64,000 nt of DNA from Eulemur rufifrons (GCF_041146395.1 NC_090989.1:51238501-51302500); one strand, 5' to 3'. Positions 12,415-25,109 are shown, counted from the stretch's first letter. Translations and numbers: made by a program. The notes: generated from the letters alone by a model not told the origin.

Positions 12415-12490
12415 CTACTAATACTGCTACAACTACTATTGTTACTGCTGCTGCTGCTCCTACAACTGCTGCTACTGCTTCTACTACTTA
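12415..12490. repeat. Imperfect (CTA/CTG)n trinucleotide tract
   Basis: A stretch of CTA, CTG, CAA and TTG triplets containing TACTGCTGCTGCTGCTCC. On the plus strand it can be read as leucine codons, which explains the poly-leucine end of a short frame there. That frame is not a gene. Confidence 0.9.
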
Positions 12491-12534
12491 GCTGGAGAAA
12501 CTGACAGAGTTGACTCTGCCCTTCGGGCCACTTT

Positions 12535-12690
12535 ACTCACTCATACAGCACAAATTTACTGAAAGCCTACTGTGTGCAAATCCCTGTGCTAGATACTTTT
12601 AATATATAGAGAATATGTTCTTATCCCTGCCTCAAAAAGATTGCTGTGGTCAAGAACAATGACAGATATCACACAAAGTCCTCTAAATTG
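12535..12690 (-). mobile_element. L2 3' end
   Basis: 'CACAAATTTACTGAAAGCCTACTGTGTGCAAATCCCTGTGCTAGATACTTTTAATATATAGAGAATATGTTCTTATCCCTGCCTC' matches the reverse complement of the L2 terminus (TATTGAGCGCCTACTATGTGCCAGGCACTG..GGGATACAGCAGTGAACAAAACAGACAAAAATCCCTGCCCTC). Confidence 0.6.
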
Positions 12691-13498
12691 AGTCAAATTA
12701 AAGCAAGTTGATGGTTGACTACATTATGTTGAAATCTCTGATGCACTTGGCTTTCATGCAGGACAATTGGTCTCCTGTGTAAATTAGTTGAAAGATATCA
12801 ATTTATATGTATACATACTTGATAAAACACAATGGGTTTTAAAAAGTAATTGCATTTTATTTTGTGTTGAAAGAAATCATCTTTAAAATAATTGAATTTT
12901 CATAATTCTTTTTATCAGAGAGTTTCCATAATTATAATTGGAACTCAAAAATCAGTTTTTAAAATTTTTTTTTTATTTCAGCATATTATGGGAGTACAAA
13001 TGTTTAGGTTACATATATTGCCTTTGCCCCACCTGAGTCAGAGCTTCAAGTGTGTCCATCCCTCAGACTGTGTGCACTGCACTCATTAGGTGTGAATATA
13101 TTCACCACATCACCCCTCCTCCTACCTGCCCGACACCCGATGAATGTTACTACTATATCTGCACTTAAGTATTGATCAGTTAATACCAATTTGATGGTGA
13201 GTATATATGGTGCTTGTTTTTCCATTCTTGTGATACTTCACTTAGTAGAATGGGCTATAGCTCTATCCAGGATAATACAAGACGTGCTAGATCACCACTG
13301 TTTTTTGTGGCTGAGTAGAACTCCATGGTATCCATGTACCACATTTTATTAATCCACTCATGTATTGACGGGCACTCGGATTGTTTCCACATCTTTGCAA
13401 TTGTGAATTGTGCTGCTATAAACATTCGAATGCAGATATCTTTTTTATAGAATGTTTTTTGTTCCTTTGGGTAGATACCCAGTAATGGGATTGCTGGG

Positions 13499-13795
13499 TC
13501 AAATGGTAGTTTGACTTGTAGCTCTTTGAGGTATCTCCATTATCTCCATATTACTTTCCACAGAGGTTGTACTAGTTTTGCAGTCCCACCAGCAGTGTAT
13601 GTGTGTTCCTATCTCCCTGCATCCACGCCAAAATTTATTGTTTTGGAACTTTTTGATAAAGGCCATTCTCAGTGGAGATAAGTGATATCTCATTATGGTT
13701 TTGATTTGCATTTCCCTGATGATTAGAGATATTGAGCATTTTTTCATATGCTTCTTGGCCATAAGTCTATCTTCTTTTGAAAAGTTTCTGTTCAT
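13499..13795 (-). pseudogene. L1 ORF2 C-terminal fragment
   Basis: This 98-codon frame contains '[19 protein letters not shown]', '[14 protein letters not shown]' and '[18 protein letters not shown]', the cysteine-rich C-terminal tract of L1 ORF2p. The CxxxxxHCWWDC spacing is recognisable. It lies downstream (in L1 sense) of the reverse transcriptase fragments in the same insertion, in a different frame because of indels. Confidence 0.9.
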
Positions 13796-14582
13796 GCCCT
13801 TTGCCCACTTTTTGATAGGGTAGTTTGATTTTTTTCTTTCTGATTTTCTTGAATTCTATATAGATTCTAGTTATCAGCCCTTCATTGGATGTGTAACATG
13901 CAGATATTTTCTCCAATTCTGTAGGTTGTCTGATCTTGTGATAGTTTCCTTGGCTGTGCAGAAGCTTTTTAATTTGATTAGGTCCCACTTATTTATTTTT
14001 GTTGTTGCTGTGATTGCTTTTGGGGTCTTCTTCATAAATTGCTTGCCTAGGCCAATGTCCATAAGAGTTTTTCCAACATTTTTTTCTAGAGTTCTTACAG
14101 TTTAATGCCTTAGGGTTAGGTCTATTATCTATCGTGAGTTGATTTTTTTGAGAGGTGATAGGTGTGGATCCTGTTTCAGTTTTCTGCATGTGGCTATCCA
14201 ATTTTCCCAGCACCATTTATTGAATAAGGATTATTTCCCCCAGGGTATGTGTTTGTCTGCTTTATCAAAGATTAGACAGCCATATGAGTATTTTTTTTTT
14301 TTTAAATCTGGGCTCTCAGTTCTGTTCCATTGGTCTATGTGTCTGTTCTTGTGCCAGTACCATGCTGTTTTAGTTGCTATAGCTTTGTAGTACAGCTTGA
14401 AGTCTGGTAAATTGATGACTCCCAATTTTTTCTTTTTGCTTCAGATTGCTTTTTCTATATCAGGTCTTCTCTGGTTCCATAAGAAACATAAAATTATTTT
14501 TTCTAGATCTGCAAAAAATGATGTTGGTATTTTAATAGAGATTGCATTGAATCTATAGATCACTTTGGATAGTATAGACATT

Positions 14583-14957
14583 TTAACAGTGTTGATTTCT
14601 GCCAACCCATGAGCATGGTATGGTTTTCCACCTGTTTATGTCCTCTGCTATTTCCTTCCTCAGTGTTTTGTATTTCTCCCTGTAGAGGTGTTTTACCTCC
14701 TTAGTTAAATATATTCCTAAGTATTTTATTTTCTTTGTTGCTATTGTGAAGGGAAATGAGTCTTTGATTTGGTTCTCACTTTGACTGTTGTTGGCATATA
14801 GGAATGCTACTAATTTCTCTATATTGAATTTGTAACCTGAGACTTTGCTGAATTTGTTTATCAATTCCAGTAGTCTCATGGCAGAATCTTTGAGGTTTTC
14901 TAGGTATAAGATCATATTGTCAGCAAAGAGCAATAGTTTGACCTCTTCTCCTCCCAT
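14583..14957 (-). pseudogene. L1 ORF2 reverse transcriptase fragment with altered FADD box
   Basis: A 124-codon frame covering the palm catalytic box and thumb side of the L1 reverse transcriptase: '[14 protein letters not shown]', then '[19 protein letters not shown]' and '[16 protein letters not shown]'. In active L1s the box reads FADD. Here the second aspartate is asparagine, codon at 14916-14918 (AAT on the minus strand), a one-base change from an aspartate codon. The frame is also interrupted on both sides. Confidence 0.92.
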
Positions 14958-15005
14958 TTAAATGCTCTTGATTTCCTTCTGTTGTCTTATTGCTCTGGAT
15001 AAGAC

Positions 15006-15368
15006 TTACAGCACTATGTTGAATAGAAGCAGTGATAGAGGGCAACCTTGTCTGCTTCCAGTTCTAAGAGTGAATGCTTTCAGTTTTTCACCCTTCAATA
15101 TGATGTTGGCTGTGGGTTTGTCATATGTGGCTTGTATCATTTTTAGGTGAGTCCCATCTATGCCTATTTTGTTAAGCATTCTTATCATAAAGTGGTGCCA
15201 GATTTTGTTGAATGCTTTTTCTGCATCTATTGAGAGGATCATATGGTTTTTGTTTTTGCTTCTATTTATGTGGTGAATTACATTTATAGATTTGCATATA
15301 TTGAACCATCCCTGCATCTCTGGGATGAAGCCCACTTGGTCGTGATGGATTATTTTTTTGATAAGCAT
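15006..15368 (-). pseudogene. L1 ORF2 reverse transcriptase fragment, finger/palm part
   Basis: A 120-codon frame with '[20 protein letters not shown]', '[16 protein letters not shown]' and '[20 protein letters not shown]', which are reverse transcriptase motifs upstream of the catalytic box in L1 ORF2p. The interruption between this frame and 14957 shows at least one disabling change. The endonuclease domain and ORF1 are missing because the insertion is 5' truncated. Confidence 0.92.
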
Positions 15369-15499
15369 CTGAATTCAGTTTGCTAGAATTTTGTTGAGAA
15401 TTTTTGCATCTATATTCATAAAGGATATTGGTGGATGAGAAAAATCACTATTTATCATCGTAATAGATGTCATATACAAGTAGAGAGATGCTCAAACAT

Positions 15500-15535
15500 A
15501 AAAGAGAGAAAGAGAGAAAGAGAAAGAGAGAGAGG
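15500..15535. repeat. (GA)n/(GAAA)n purine tract
   Basis: Thirty-six bases of G and A only, followed by GTGGGGGGAAGAGA. Confidence 0.95.
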
Positions 15536-15937
15536 TGGGGGGAAGAGATAAAAATTATTCTTAAAAAATGACAGTTACTTAATAACTTAATGTTTCTTTG
15601 CATCCTCTTGATTGTATTCTACATGCGATCTTTTTCTAAAAAACTCTTTAAATTTCCCGACTTAAAAATTTTAAATAAAATGCACTTAAGGCACATGTGT
15701 TTTAGTTATCCCAATAATAATTTTATTTGTTCATTCACTTTTCAATTTGGAAAATCAGTCATAAAATCAGATTATTTAAATTTTTTGATTATAAAGAATC
15801 ACTATATGATACTTAAATGGCAATGAAATATAGATGTATGTTTAGGTTCCTAAATTTATTAAAATAATATATTATATTCAAAATTCTATTCAACTGAGAG
15901 AACTGAATTGAAATACTGTATTTTTAGGTATAACATT

Positions 15938-16248
15938 ATTTATTTATTCATTTATTTATTTTAGAGTCAGGATCTCACTTTATCACCTGGGCTAGAGTTT
16001 GAGTGCAGTGGCATGATCATATCTCACTGGAACCTCAAACTCCTGGACTCAAGTAAATCTCCTGGATCAGCCTCCTGAGTTCATGGGACTACAGGTACAC
16101 CCCACCAGGACCTGCTAATTTCTTAAATTTTTTTGTAGAGCGGAGATCTTGCTATGTTGCTCAGGCTGGTTTTGAACCGCTGGCCTCAAGCAATCCTCCC
16201 ACTTCCCAAAGTGCTGGGATTACAGGCATGAAACCACTGTGCCCAGCC
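15938..16248 (-). mobile_element. Old dimeric Alu SINE
   Basis: The plus strand has a (TTTA)n tail, then 'GTCAGGATCTCACTTTATCACC', 'GAGTGCAGTGGCATGATCAT', the middle region and 'CCCAAAGTGCTGGGATTACAGGC', ending GCCCAGCC. 'GCACTTTGGGAGG'-type wording (here its complement) and many substitutions fit an old AluJ-like copy from before the lemur-specific subfamilies. No clear flanking repeat was seen. Confidence 0.93.
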
Positions 16249-19200
16249 CATGTACTTTAGTTTGTAAAAAGGAGGAATAATTACCACAAACCAAAATATT
16301 TCCCAGTGATAGGTAAATTATTTTAATGCTTATTTAATTTTAATGTTTTAAAATTTTTTATTTCTTAAATTTCATACGTTTCTGAACACTAGTATAGTTT
16401 TATTAAGCCTATTCTATTTAGACAAATGTATTCTCTCTCTGCAATGAAGTTAGTAATAGGAAAGTAAAAAGCAAAAGGTATCATTTTATGTGTACTGAGT
16501 TAATTTTTTGCTGCACAGACATGACTGAGTCTACATTTATGAATTTTTGATTGGATGAAAGGCTATGCTCAAATAATAATTATCAGTAGCTCAATGTAAG
16601 TTATATTTTATTGCAGTCAATAATAAAACTGGCAACATGGATGAAGGGATCAAAAGAATATTCTTGTTGAATTAATGATGAATAGAGCATCTTGATCAGG
16701 ATGTTTAGATCCTGAAAGATTTTTTCTATGAGGACATGTTCACAGATTATTTAGCAATTGGAAAAATTAAAATATATGTAGAAATAGACATATATAAATA
16801 AATATTAATATCAATAACGCAAGCAAACTAATGTTGCTTAGATTCTATTAACTGAGGAAATACATACTTAAGAAGAGCTCTCAAGAAGAGCAGATGGGCC
16901 TATTTTGGAGGGATAATTCTAATAAAGTAGTGCAAAAATTGAATAAACTATAATTCTAGGAAAATCCTGTCTCCTCTGCCAGGTAGAGAAAAGCAAGTAT
17001 GAAAAGACTTGTGCAGTAAAAATCCCAGGGAACAGAGAAGATGTATTCAGAAGTATAATACTGTCTGTGTTTCTTTCTAAAGGAAGTGAATTTATTTTTA
17101 TTTGAAATTCAATATAAAAGTTAATGTTTCCATGAAACAAAACAGTTGTGGCAGGATACTTTTTGAAATTTTTTTTGTCATACTTTATTTTTTTCTTCCA
17201 TATCTCATTTAAAGAAGCTGACTAGAACCTATTTTGGCTCCTTACTCAGAGATTGTTTACACATGGTCAGCAGGAACTGCTGGAAGAAAAAAGCAAACAG
17301 TCACCACGTTTTGTAAAAGTGAAACCTAAATGAACTGAGGAGGAGTGAAAGAAGAATGAATTGGAGGACTGAAGAAGTGAGCACTAGAGGACAAGGCAAT
17401 TCACGGACACTGGAAATCAGTTGAATTCTTTGGGACCTTTGGTTAATCGTACTCTGTGGCAAGGTCCTAGGCAGGCAACAAGATCTTAGAGAAAATTGCT
17501 GTATGAAATGCATAGGGGTACCTCATTGTGATGGTTCATTTGTGTACCAATTTAAAGGTCTTAAAAGATGCACAGAGAGCTGGTAACACATCTTTTCTGA
17601 GTGTGTTCATGGAAGACATTAGCATTTGAATTGGTAACTGAATTTTGAAGATTGTCCTCATCACTGTTGGTGACATCACCTACTTCCTTGAAGACTCAAA
17701 TATAACAAAAAGACAAAGCTCCAAAATCCCGTCATAATCTATGTTTTCTTGTACCAACCACAACCAGTGTCAACTAATAGGAGGTGGGGGTTGGAAAGTC
17801 CCTTGGAACCAGGTTGAGGTGACAGCATGCAGTTTGACTAGGGAGTGCACTAGGATTCCCATCTATGGAAAGGAGGAGAAGGGAGGGGAAGGCAGCAGGC
17901 TTGCACTGAGGAAGAAGTTAGGCTGTATGCAGTCTCAAAGAAGGCCTCAGTCAATCTCACATGAAGCATTAAAACTGGAATTAGCACTCTGAGCATCACA
18001 AGTTGAGGTGAGGGAACCAGGATTTTATTCCCCTATGTCAGTGAGTCATTAGATATGGGCTACCCAAGGACCTTGGGTGACTCTTCAGCTAAAGCAAATA
18101 AGATGGACACTTGGGAGCTGTTTACTGACTGCACTCTGAGAAATAGAGGAATGAATCCTTCAGTTTTAAAGAGGAATATGCAGGGGCATCCCAGTGTCCA
18201 AATACCTTTTATTTCAGTTACTGTAAAATAGATCTATTTCTGTTGCTGAGAAATAGGATTAACAGATATTGTCTAAACAATACTGGATAATATGTCTGAT
18301 ATATTTTATTTGCTCAATGGCTTGCTGTCGAATAGGTGAATAACTTATATGTATACTTTCAGGAATTTATTATTTGGTTATACCCAGTCAGCTTGCTGGT
18401 CCAAGACAGATCAATATATCCAATATAAAAACGAAAACTTGTAACTAGTGCATGGCTTGAGATTTCTATATCTAAGTATGGCAATGCAATGTGTACAATT
18501 TGGCCAAAGCAAAATCTAAAGCAAATTTCTAAGACTGATATATTGCACACTTACCATCTCCAAAAAAAGGTAAAGGACTAAACTGTAGAATTAGTATCTA
18601 TTTCATGGCAAGGAGATATACTATCTTAGATAATGAGAATTAGCTAAAATTGAATTTGAGTTTTTGCTAATACCTAGAAACTACTTAATGATTTTATTAT
18701 CATTAAATGCAATAAACAGCAGGGTGTGGAGTAAAGATAGGCCTAAAATATAAGTGGAGAGCTCTATCAAGAGATAAAAAAGTTATAAGCCAGAAAAAGA
18801 AAGTTCATTACAGTCCAGAAAATTGAGCCAAATAGAGGGTTAAGTAAATTAGAATTATAAACTTAACATGTTATACTAGTTCTATGATACATTAATTGTT
18901 CTGTGAAAAAAGGGTTCTGTGGTCAGGAAAATGTAAATTTCACTGAGTTAAGTAAAATTAAAGTGATTTTCTTAATTGTAAGGACTTGTCAGACTCAGCG
19001 ATTTTAATGTACCATGTTAGTTCAAGGCTTTTGAGAAGCAGACACCAAGATGGAATTAGATGTACAAAAGAAATAACTTTGGTAAGAAAACCCCCTGAAG
19101 GGTAAAGAGCAGGTAGCAGAAAAAAGTGAGACAAGCCTTTGTATCATGGCAGTGATAGGACATCTGTGAAAGGTGAGGGGGACGGAAGGAGGATTGGGTA

Positions 19201-21015
19201 GAAGAGCTTCAGGACGCATCGCAGTCCAGGGAAAGTCTTGTCCAGATGAGGAGGAGAACTTGGATCAAAGCTGTCCATCAGAACAGTGCTGCATCAGATG
19301 GCAATAGACTGGCTCTTGCCAGTCACTGGCTGGGCGTAGCCCTGAAGGAAGAGTGACTTTGGCATCAATGCTCTGATGGATCTGAAGCTGCAGTAGCAGG
19401 AGGCTGTCAGTCTTCTGCCTTCCCTGTTACAGTTTCTCTTGAAAGGAGCTCTGATCGGCCACACTTCCACGACCACTATATATAGTAATATGTTAATATG
19501 TAATGAATTTAAAGGAGAGGGATATGGAAACCTCTGTCTAAAATTACTTTTGGCCAGATAGCCCTTATAAAACCACTGCTCTGTGACTTGGACACCTGGT
19601 GTAGAGAAGAGAAAATTGTTTTTATTTTATTTAGAGTCATAAAAGAAAATTTACTGGTCAGTTTTATATCGGCAACAGAATAAAATAAAAACAGATAATG
19701 TTGCCAAAGTAAAAATGTATATTATGGATTAGTAATACTATCTGACATACATGTGATTAAAGGGTAAAAAGATATCAAATATATTTCAGAATTTCAAATC
19801 CTATAGTAGAAGACTAGATCTTCCTCCTTAAAACAGATTTTCTTCCTGAGTTTTCAAATGTATCACTTTTTCTTGGCTCTCCTGTTACATTGCTGATTTT
19901 TCTGCTTAGAATCTTTGATTCCCTGGTCTGCCATTGTGGCAGCCACAAAAATGCACTGCTCATATTTCCTGCTATGAGGGGTATGGCTGGCTGACGGCCA
20001 CAGCTGCTGTTCCTCTCTCCCTCCCTCCCTCACCCTCATCCCCATCACTCCTTCCCACCCACACCATGCTGAACATGACCCATTCTTCTAGCAGGATGCT
20101 TTATGTCCGGGACTTGGCCAAAACATTCTTAAAACATAGCTCTAGTTTGGAAATTTTCCTACTCAATCCTGCTTTTTCTCTTTACCTTCCAAAGGCATTT
20201 CCCCTAACAAATTTCTTGCATGTCTGATCCCACATTGATGTCTGCTTCTTAGAGGATCCCAAATAATACTGTCATTGATATGTTTATATTCTCTAGGATT
20301 TTATCATTGAATATCTTCCTTTTTAACTCTATGTTTTCATTACTTCAATATTATTTTATACCAAAAATAAAAAACCAAATCTGTTTAAGATCTTTGAGGG
20401 GAAAAAGTAAGGAAAAAAATAAAGAAAAAACATTTTTAAAAAGATCTTTGGGAGTTAATTCTGTCTCTGTCTCCACCTATTAACTAGGCTTAAGAAGGCC
20501 TGGGGCAATACATTATTATATATAATACTAATATACATATAATGAGATATAGTAATAATGAGATTAGTATACAATCTCAGAGGAGCTCTCTGACATGTGC
20601 CTCCATTCGCAATCCTGTTGCTTTGGTACAGTGTCCTTGTACTTGGATTCAGGCTATTTGTTGGACCCCTTTGGAATGATGTCTTGCTTGAATTGTACGC
20701 TTAGATTTTGATTTTTTTTCCTGCTTTTTTCACTTTTAGGTCTAGTCTCTTTGATAGCCCTCAGCTCCCTGCTTTATTTATAGTCAGTGGTCCAACTGTG
20801 TTTTTTTTATTTCCAATCAGCCGTCATTCCCGTCAACTACCTTTATAGTCATTATTTGATTTTCTCTTATCTGTCCCCACAACCACCTGCACCATTGTCA
20901 GAGCTTCCTTGTTTGTGGAATGACCTGTATTCATTCCCCTCATTCTGTTCTTCATATTTCAACAGGACTGGCATTTTTTTCCCTAAAAATATAAACGTAA
21001 TCATTTACTCTTGGG
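16249..21015. other. Large unassigned block, no gene recognised
   Basis: About 4.8 kb. The segment 17525-17720 begins 'TGTGATGGTTCATTTGTGTACC', resembling ancient LTR or DNA-transposon ends I cannot name. The segment 19020-19500 is richer in G+C and has purine-rich blocks but no long frame. A CT-rich patch lies at 20010-20060. No splice-flanked coding exon stands out. Confidence 0.35.
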
Positions 21016-21019
21016 TTTA

Positions 21020-21600
21020 AAATCATTTGATGGTTTTCTTTTCCCTGATGACATGATCCAAATACTTTTTTATGACATCTAAACTCCTTATGAGCAAAAT
21101 CTTCTTCAACTTTTTTCTGCTTCATTGTCCTCTCTCTTCTACTCACTTTATGCTTTAATATAACTGAATGATGTCCATCTTCTAGAGCATGACATGCTCT
21201 ATCATGCCATTGCATCTTTATGCATGTTGTTCCTTAAGTTAAGGATGCCTTTCTCCTTTTTGTATTTCTGAAAAACTATTCAGAGTTCAAGACTCAATTA
21301 ACGTCACCACCTTTTGGGAACATTTTTCTACTCTCTCTTCTATCCATAGACTTTGTAACCACTTTCCTCCCTGTTTGGCCATTTCATAGGTAGGCATTTC
21401 TACAGCATCCTGTTCTCACCTCTGTTGAGAGAGCCTCTCTATAGAGTGCACTATAATGCACATTTATTTACTTGTCTGCTTTATTTATTAAGCTGTGAGT
21501 CCCTTGAGTGTAAGATCAAGACATTCATTTTGGTCCCCAAAATGCCAAGGACTATGCACTTAGAAGATGCTTAATAGTTTTTGCTGAATAAATTATGCCT
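21020..21600 (+). mobile_element. L2 LINE 3' region
   Basis: Follows the L2 3' order: 'AAATCATTTGATGGTTTTC' (cf. AACCCTCCAATGGCTTC), 'CTTTATGCATGTTGTTCC' (cf. GCACATGCTGTTCC), 'ACTATTCAGAGTTCAAGACTCAATTAACGTCACC', 'AGCTGTGAGTCCCTTGAGTG' and a terminal 'GCTTAATAGTTTTTGCTGAATAAAT'. Nearly 600 bases, diverged. Confidence 0.8.
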
Positions 21601-22379
21601 TTTATTATATGATTATGCCAAAAAGAACAATGGTTTTTATTCCAAGAAATTTGAGTGCCCAAGATGAGAAAAAGAGCACAATGCTTACTGATGAGTCTTA
21701 CTGGAAAAAAAAAAAATCTAACAAAAAAGAATAAACAGTTCTGAATAAAAGGAAATTATAGACATTAACTTTTTGCTAATGCTTGAATCAAATTATAGAA
21801 AGCCCCTGGGTAATAATGCATATAAGGTTTTCAACCTCATTTTCCATAAAGCAGTCAAAGGATTCTTGTTTATTCTTCAATAATAAGAAAACTAAAGGAT
21901 ATGGCTTACTTTGAAATATGAGCATTTGCATGCTTTTGTTGAAAGGTCTAGTTTTGGCAGCCTAACCTACATAATAAATTTCCCACAAGCAGTTGTGGAT
22001 CTGCTCTTAGAGACTCAATAACTACCCATGAAGGAAAAGATTTATAGTGGATTTTAAGAGGGAAAAATGAGCACAACAGTTTTACCCAGAAGATTCATTG
22101 AACACAAATAGTTAGAAGCAAGATATATTAGAAAATAAACTTAAGTAGTGACATTGCAGAATGTACAAGACAAAACTAAGAATCCTTAGTAAACAGAATG
22201 AAAGAAGGAGAGCACAGATAGAAAACAGCAGCATAAGCATTAAAGGATAAGACTACGGCCTCTGCATCCAGGGGGAGCTCATGGGTGCTCCAGAGAGTTA
22301 GGGTTGATGCAAACTTTCTTTTCCACTTATTTCCATGGGAAGATTCTACTCTTAATAAAAATTCTGCCTTTCTTAGGTT
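21601..22379. other. No recognisable feature
   Basis: AT-rich unassigned sequence with an A run at 21706-21716. Confidence 0.4.
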
Positions 22380-22885
22380 CTTCTTTTTTCTTAATTGAGG
22401 TGAAATTCACATAACATAAAATTAATCACATTAAATTGAACAATTCCCTGGTGCATTCACAATGTTCCATAAGCCTTACCTAGTGCCAAATTGTCTTCAT
22501 CACCCCAAAAGGAAGCTCCATATCCATTAGGCTGTTCTCCTATTTCTCCCTTCCCCCAGTCCCTGGTAACCACTGATTTTATGTTCTATCTCTATGAATT
22601 TACATATTCTGAATATTTCTTATAGATGGAATTATCAAATATGTCAACCTTTGTGTCTGGCTTCTGTCTCTCAGCATAATGTTTTTGAAGTTCATCCATG
22701 TTGTAGTCTATATCAGTGCTTCATTCCTTTTTATGGCTGAATACTATTTCATTGCAAGTATATACCACAATTTGTTTGTTTATCCATTTATCTGCTGATG
22801 AACAATTGATCTGTTTCCATTTATTGGCTACTCTGAATCATGCCACCATGAACATGCATGTTCATGTATTTCTTAGGTTCGTAAT
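22380..22885 (-). mobile_element. Old L1 (L1ME/L1MC-like) 3' fragment
   Basis: Contains 'TGAGGTGAAATTCACATAACATAAAATTAATCAC', 'TTCATCACCCCAAAAGGAAG', 'CCCCCAGTCCCTGGTAACCACTG' and 'AGTTCATCCATGTTGTAGT', the complement of the 3' UTR and ORF2 end typical of old mammalian L1s. Confidence 0.9.
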
Positions 22886-22894
22886 CACCATTTC

Positions 22895-23100
22895 TCATTC
22901 ATTCACTCAAACAACATACACTTAGAAGACTCTAATTATGTGCTGAGATCTATTTTAGACCTCAGGAATAAAATAATAAATAAGACAAAGTTTCTGCCTT
23001 TTAAAACACTCTGTCTAGTAGTGGAGATGTCTGTGAAAGCCAACACATTTCAATACCATTTGTCACTATTATAATAGGAAAATGAATGATGCACTTCAGG
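22895..23100 (-). mobile_element. L2 3' end
   Basis: 'CATTCATTCACTCAAACAACATACACTTAGAAGACTCTAATTATGTGCTGAGATC' and 'TCTGCCTTTTAAAACACTCTGTCTAGTAGTGGAGATG' follow the complement of the L2 terminus. It abuts the older L1 fragment directly. Confidence 0.6.
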
Positions 23101-25105
23101 GAGCCATAGGATACAGAGGGATTGTTTTCAGCTTACTTCCTTAGTACTACATTTTGATACCTGCCTGTTTTCATAGCTACTTTCACATAAATTCCATCAG
23201 AATTTCCCTAGCACTAAAATATAGATGATCATCTCTTTCATTTTTGAAGTACATGATATATCAGTACATTAGTCTTTGCTTTCTGTACTAAGTACCAGTA
23301 CTAATACTAAGTACTAAGTTTCTTTTGCCAGAATATTCAAGAGGATCATGTAATAGAGGCTCTGTAGAGTAGTTTCAGTCAGGATGTCAACAGGAAGCAG
23401 AAGGTACACTTGAAGATAATTTAATAAAGGGACTGTTTACAGAGGTGTGAGCCGATTGAGAGAAACAAAAAGAGATGAGATGTACTCAGGAATTAACAAA
23501 ACAAGGGAAATAATTACCACTTGAAGGGGAAAATGCAAGAAAAGAAATTACAAGTTCCTGTTGAAAGTCAGAGCCATGAGAAGTCAGTACCCTAAAAGGA
23601 GTTGTGATGTTAAAGAGTTGTAGCCCCAGCCAGAACCAAAGAGCTGAGGCAGAGAAATCAGAGAATGACATTCTTCATCCTTTCGCTTCTTGCACTTTTG
23701 AAGAGATTTACCAGTCTCTTACTAGTGCCTCCTATTGGTCAACTCTAATGAGAATCCAGAAGTCTTGAGAGCCTGTGTAATACTAAGGGTGCCAGTATGG
23801 CAGTGAGGGGCAGAAATGGATGGAAGCAGGGTGGAAGAACATCCATCACAGAAACACATGGCAGGAAACAGTGGAGGCCATTTTGGTCCTACTACTGCTC
23901 AAGGCCATCTGTGATCTTGCTGCCAAAACAAAGACACAAAGCTTTAATCAAGGCACTAGCCATCTTACTTACTGAGGAAAAAAAAAAAATGAAGGTAAAC
24001 CTGAAGATAAAGTGACAGCATAGTAATAGGAACAACAGTAAAGGCAGTGGCAGGAAATTTAGTCAACATTGGAACAATTGCAAAGGATGGAAGGATGCAG
24101 TAGATCAGGGCCTTATCAGAAATTGGGATTGAATGTGTCACAGCCTCTTGTGTGCTGAGGAATTTGGGAAGACTTTACAATAAATGCCAGGAATACTGGA
24201 TGGCCAGGAGATCAAGAACTTTGGTAAATATTTGGACATCACTAGATAAATTCTTCTGCAGGCTAATGGAGATTTCTCTGTGTGGAAGACAATACCCTTC
24301 CCCTATACAAGTGACTCTAAATGGGAAGGATCACATGAAGTTCTTTATTTATGTTCTCCAGGAGGAGAACAGAGATAGGGAAACAATTTCATAGGATGAG
24401 ATCATCCATCAGATCACCTGATACAGTTGGTTTTCTGGGGAGTCTCTATGGAAGTTTACAGCAGAGCTAAGGCTATTTTAAAATTTCTGTGTATGTGTAT
24501 GTTCACTATCCCAGGAAAAAGAAAGTATAGTTACCTCAATTTCAATTTGTATTTGTCAGATTTTTCGACCCAAGTTCCTCTCTACTCTATAATTTTCTAA
24601 AAACAAACAAACAAAAACATCATAGAACCTAAGTTTGCTAAAGCCTTAAAGAAAGAGAAAATCCATTTTTCCCATTTTGGGTAGTTCTTTATGAGGAGTT
24701 TGTTTGTTTGCTTGTTTGAAAGCATCTAGTAGTTACAGAAAGCATCCTCCGATTGGAAACGGAACAGAAGAGCCTTAAGCAACTTGGAACAGGAAGCGAA
24801 CTGTCCAGCAGCACTACTGGGCTCAATAGGTTGTCTTGCTTTTACCAATCAGCTTGCTGTTCTCAGAGACACTGGCATATATTTATATTTCCTCATTCAG
24901 ACAAACTAACTGTGAATATTTCCATCTAAACCATCTTCTTTAAATGTGAAGAGTTTGAATCATTTAGGCAAAGATTAAAACATTATCAGACTAGGGATAA
25001 GTTACGCTATCCAAAATGAATTTTCTAATCACGTATATTGGTTTCATTTAATTTGACAAAAATATTTGCTAACAATAGATTAATGCTAATACTAACGATG
25101 CATTT
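23101..25105. other. Unassigned DNA, no gene
   Basis: Includes a short tandem of ACTAAGT-like units at 23286-23320, an A run at 23978-23988, AAAC repeats at 24601-24616 and TTTG repeats at 24698-24718. The region 23370-23800 looks like an old dispersed repeat but I cannot name it. Near 24730-24900 there are a GATTGG/CCAATC pair and a TATATTTATA stretch, without other promoter evidence. Confidence 0.35.
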
Positions 25106-25109
25106 ATAT

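Larger units (their letters stand above)
12955..15439 (-). mobile_element. 5'-truncated strepsirrhine-type L1
   Basis: About 2.5 kb in minus orientation. The poly-T at 12961-12972 is the complement of its A tail. Next, read on the plus strand, come the complement of the lemur-type 3' UTR, the ORF2 C-terminal region ('TAATGGGATTGCTGGGTCAAATGG') and the reverse transcriptase region up to 'TTCATAAAGGATATTGGT' at about 15432, where it is truncated. Flanks carry a direct repeat AAAAATCA (12947-12954 and 15440-15447), consistent with target-primed insertion. ORF2 is broken into several frames. Confidence 0.95.

Noticed and set aside
12415..12504. Poly-leucine protein end
   Set aside because: It is the translation of an imperfect CTA/CTG microsatellite.
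12826..12873. MADE1/mariner-like 'AAAAGTAATTGCATTTTATTTTG'
   Set aside because: Only the central phrase matches. The inverted terminal repeats and TA duplication are missing.
24720..24900. Possible promoter (CCAAT-type boxes and TATATTTATA)
   Set aside because: No CpG enrichment, no downstream exon, and the motifs are common in AT-rich DNA.
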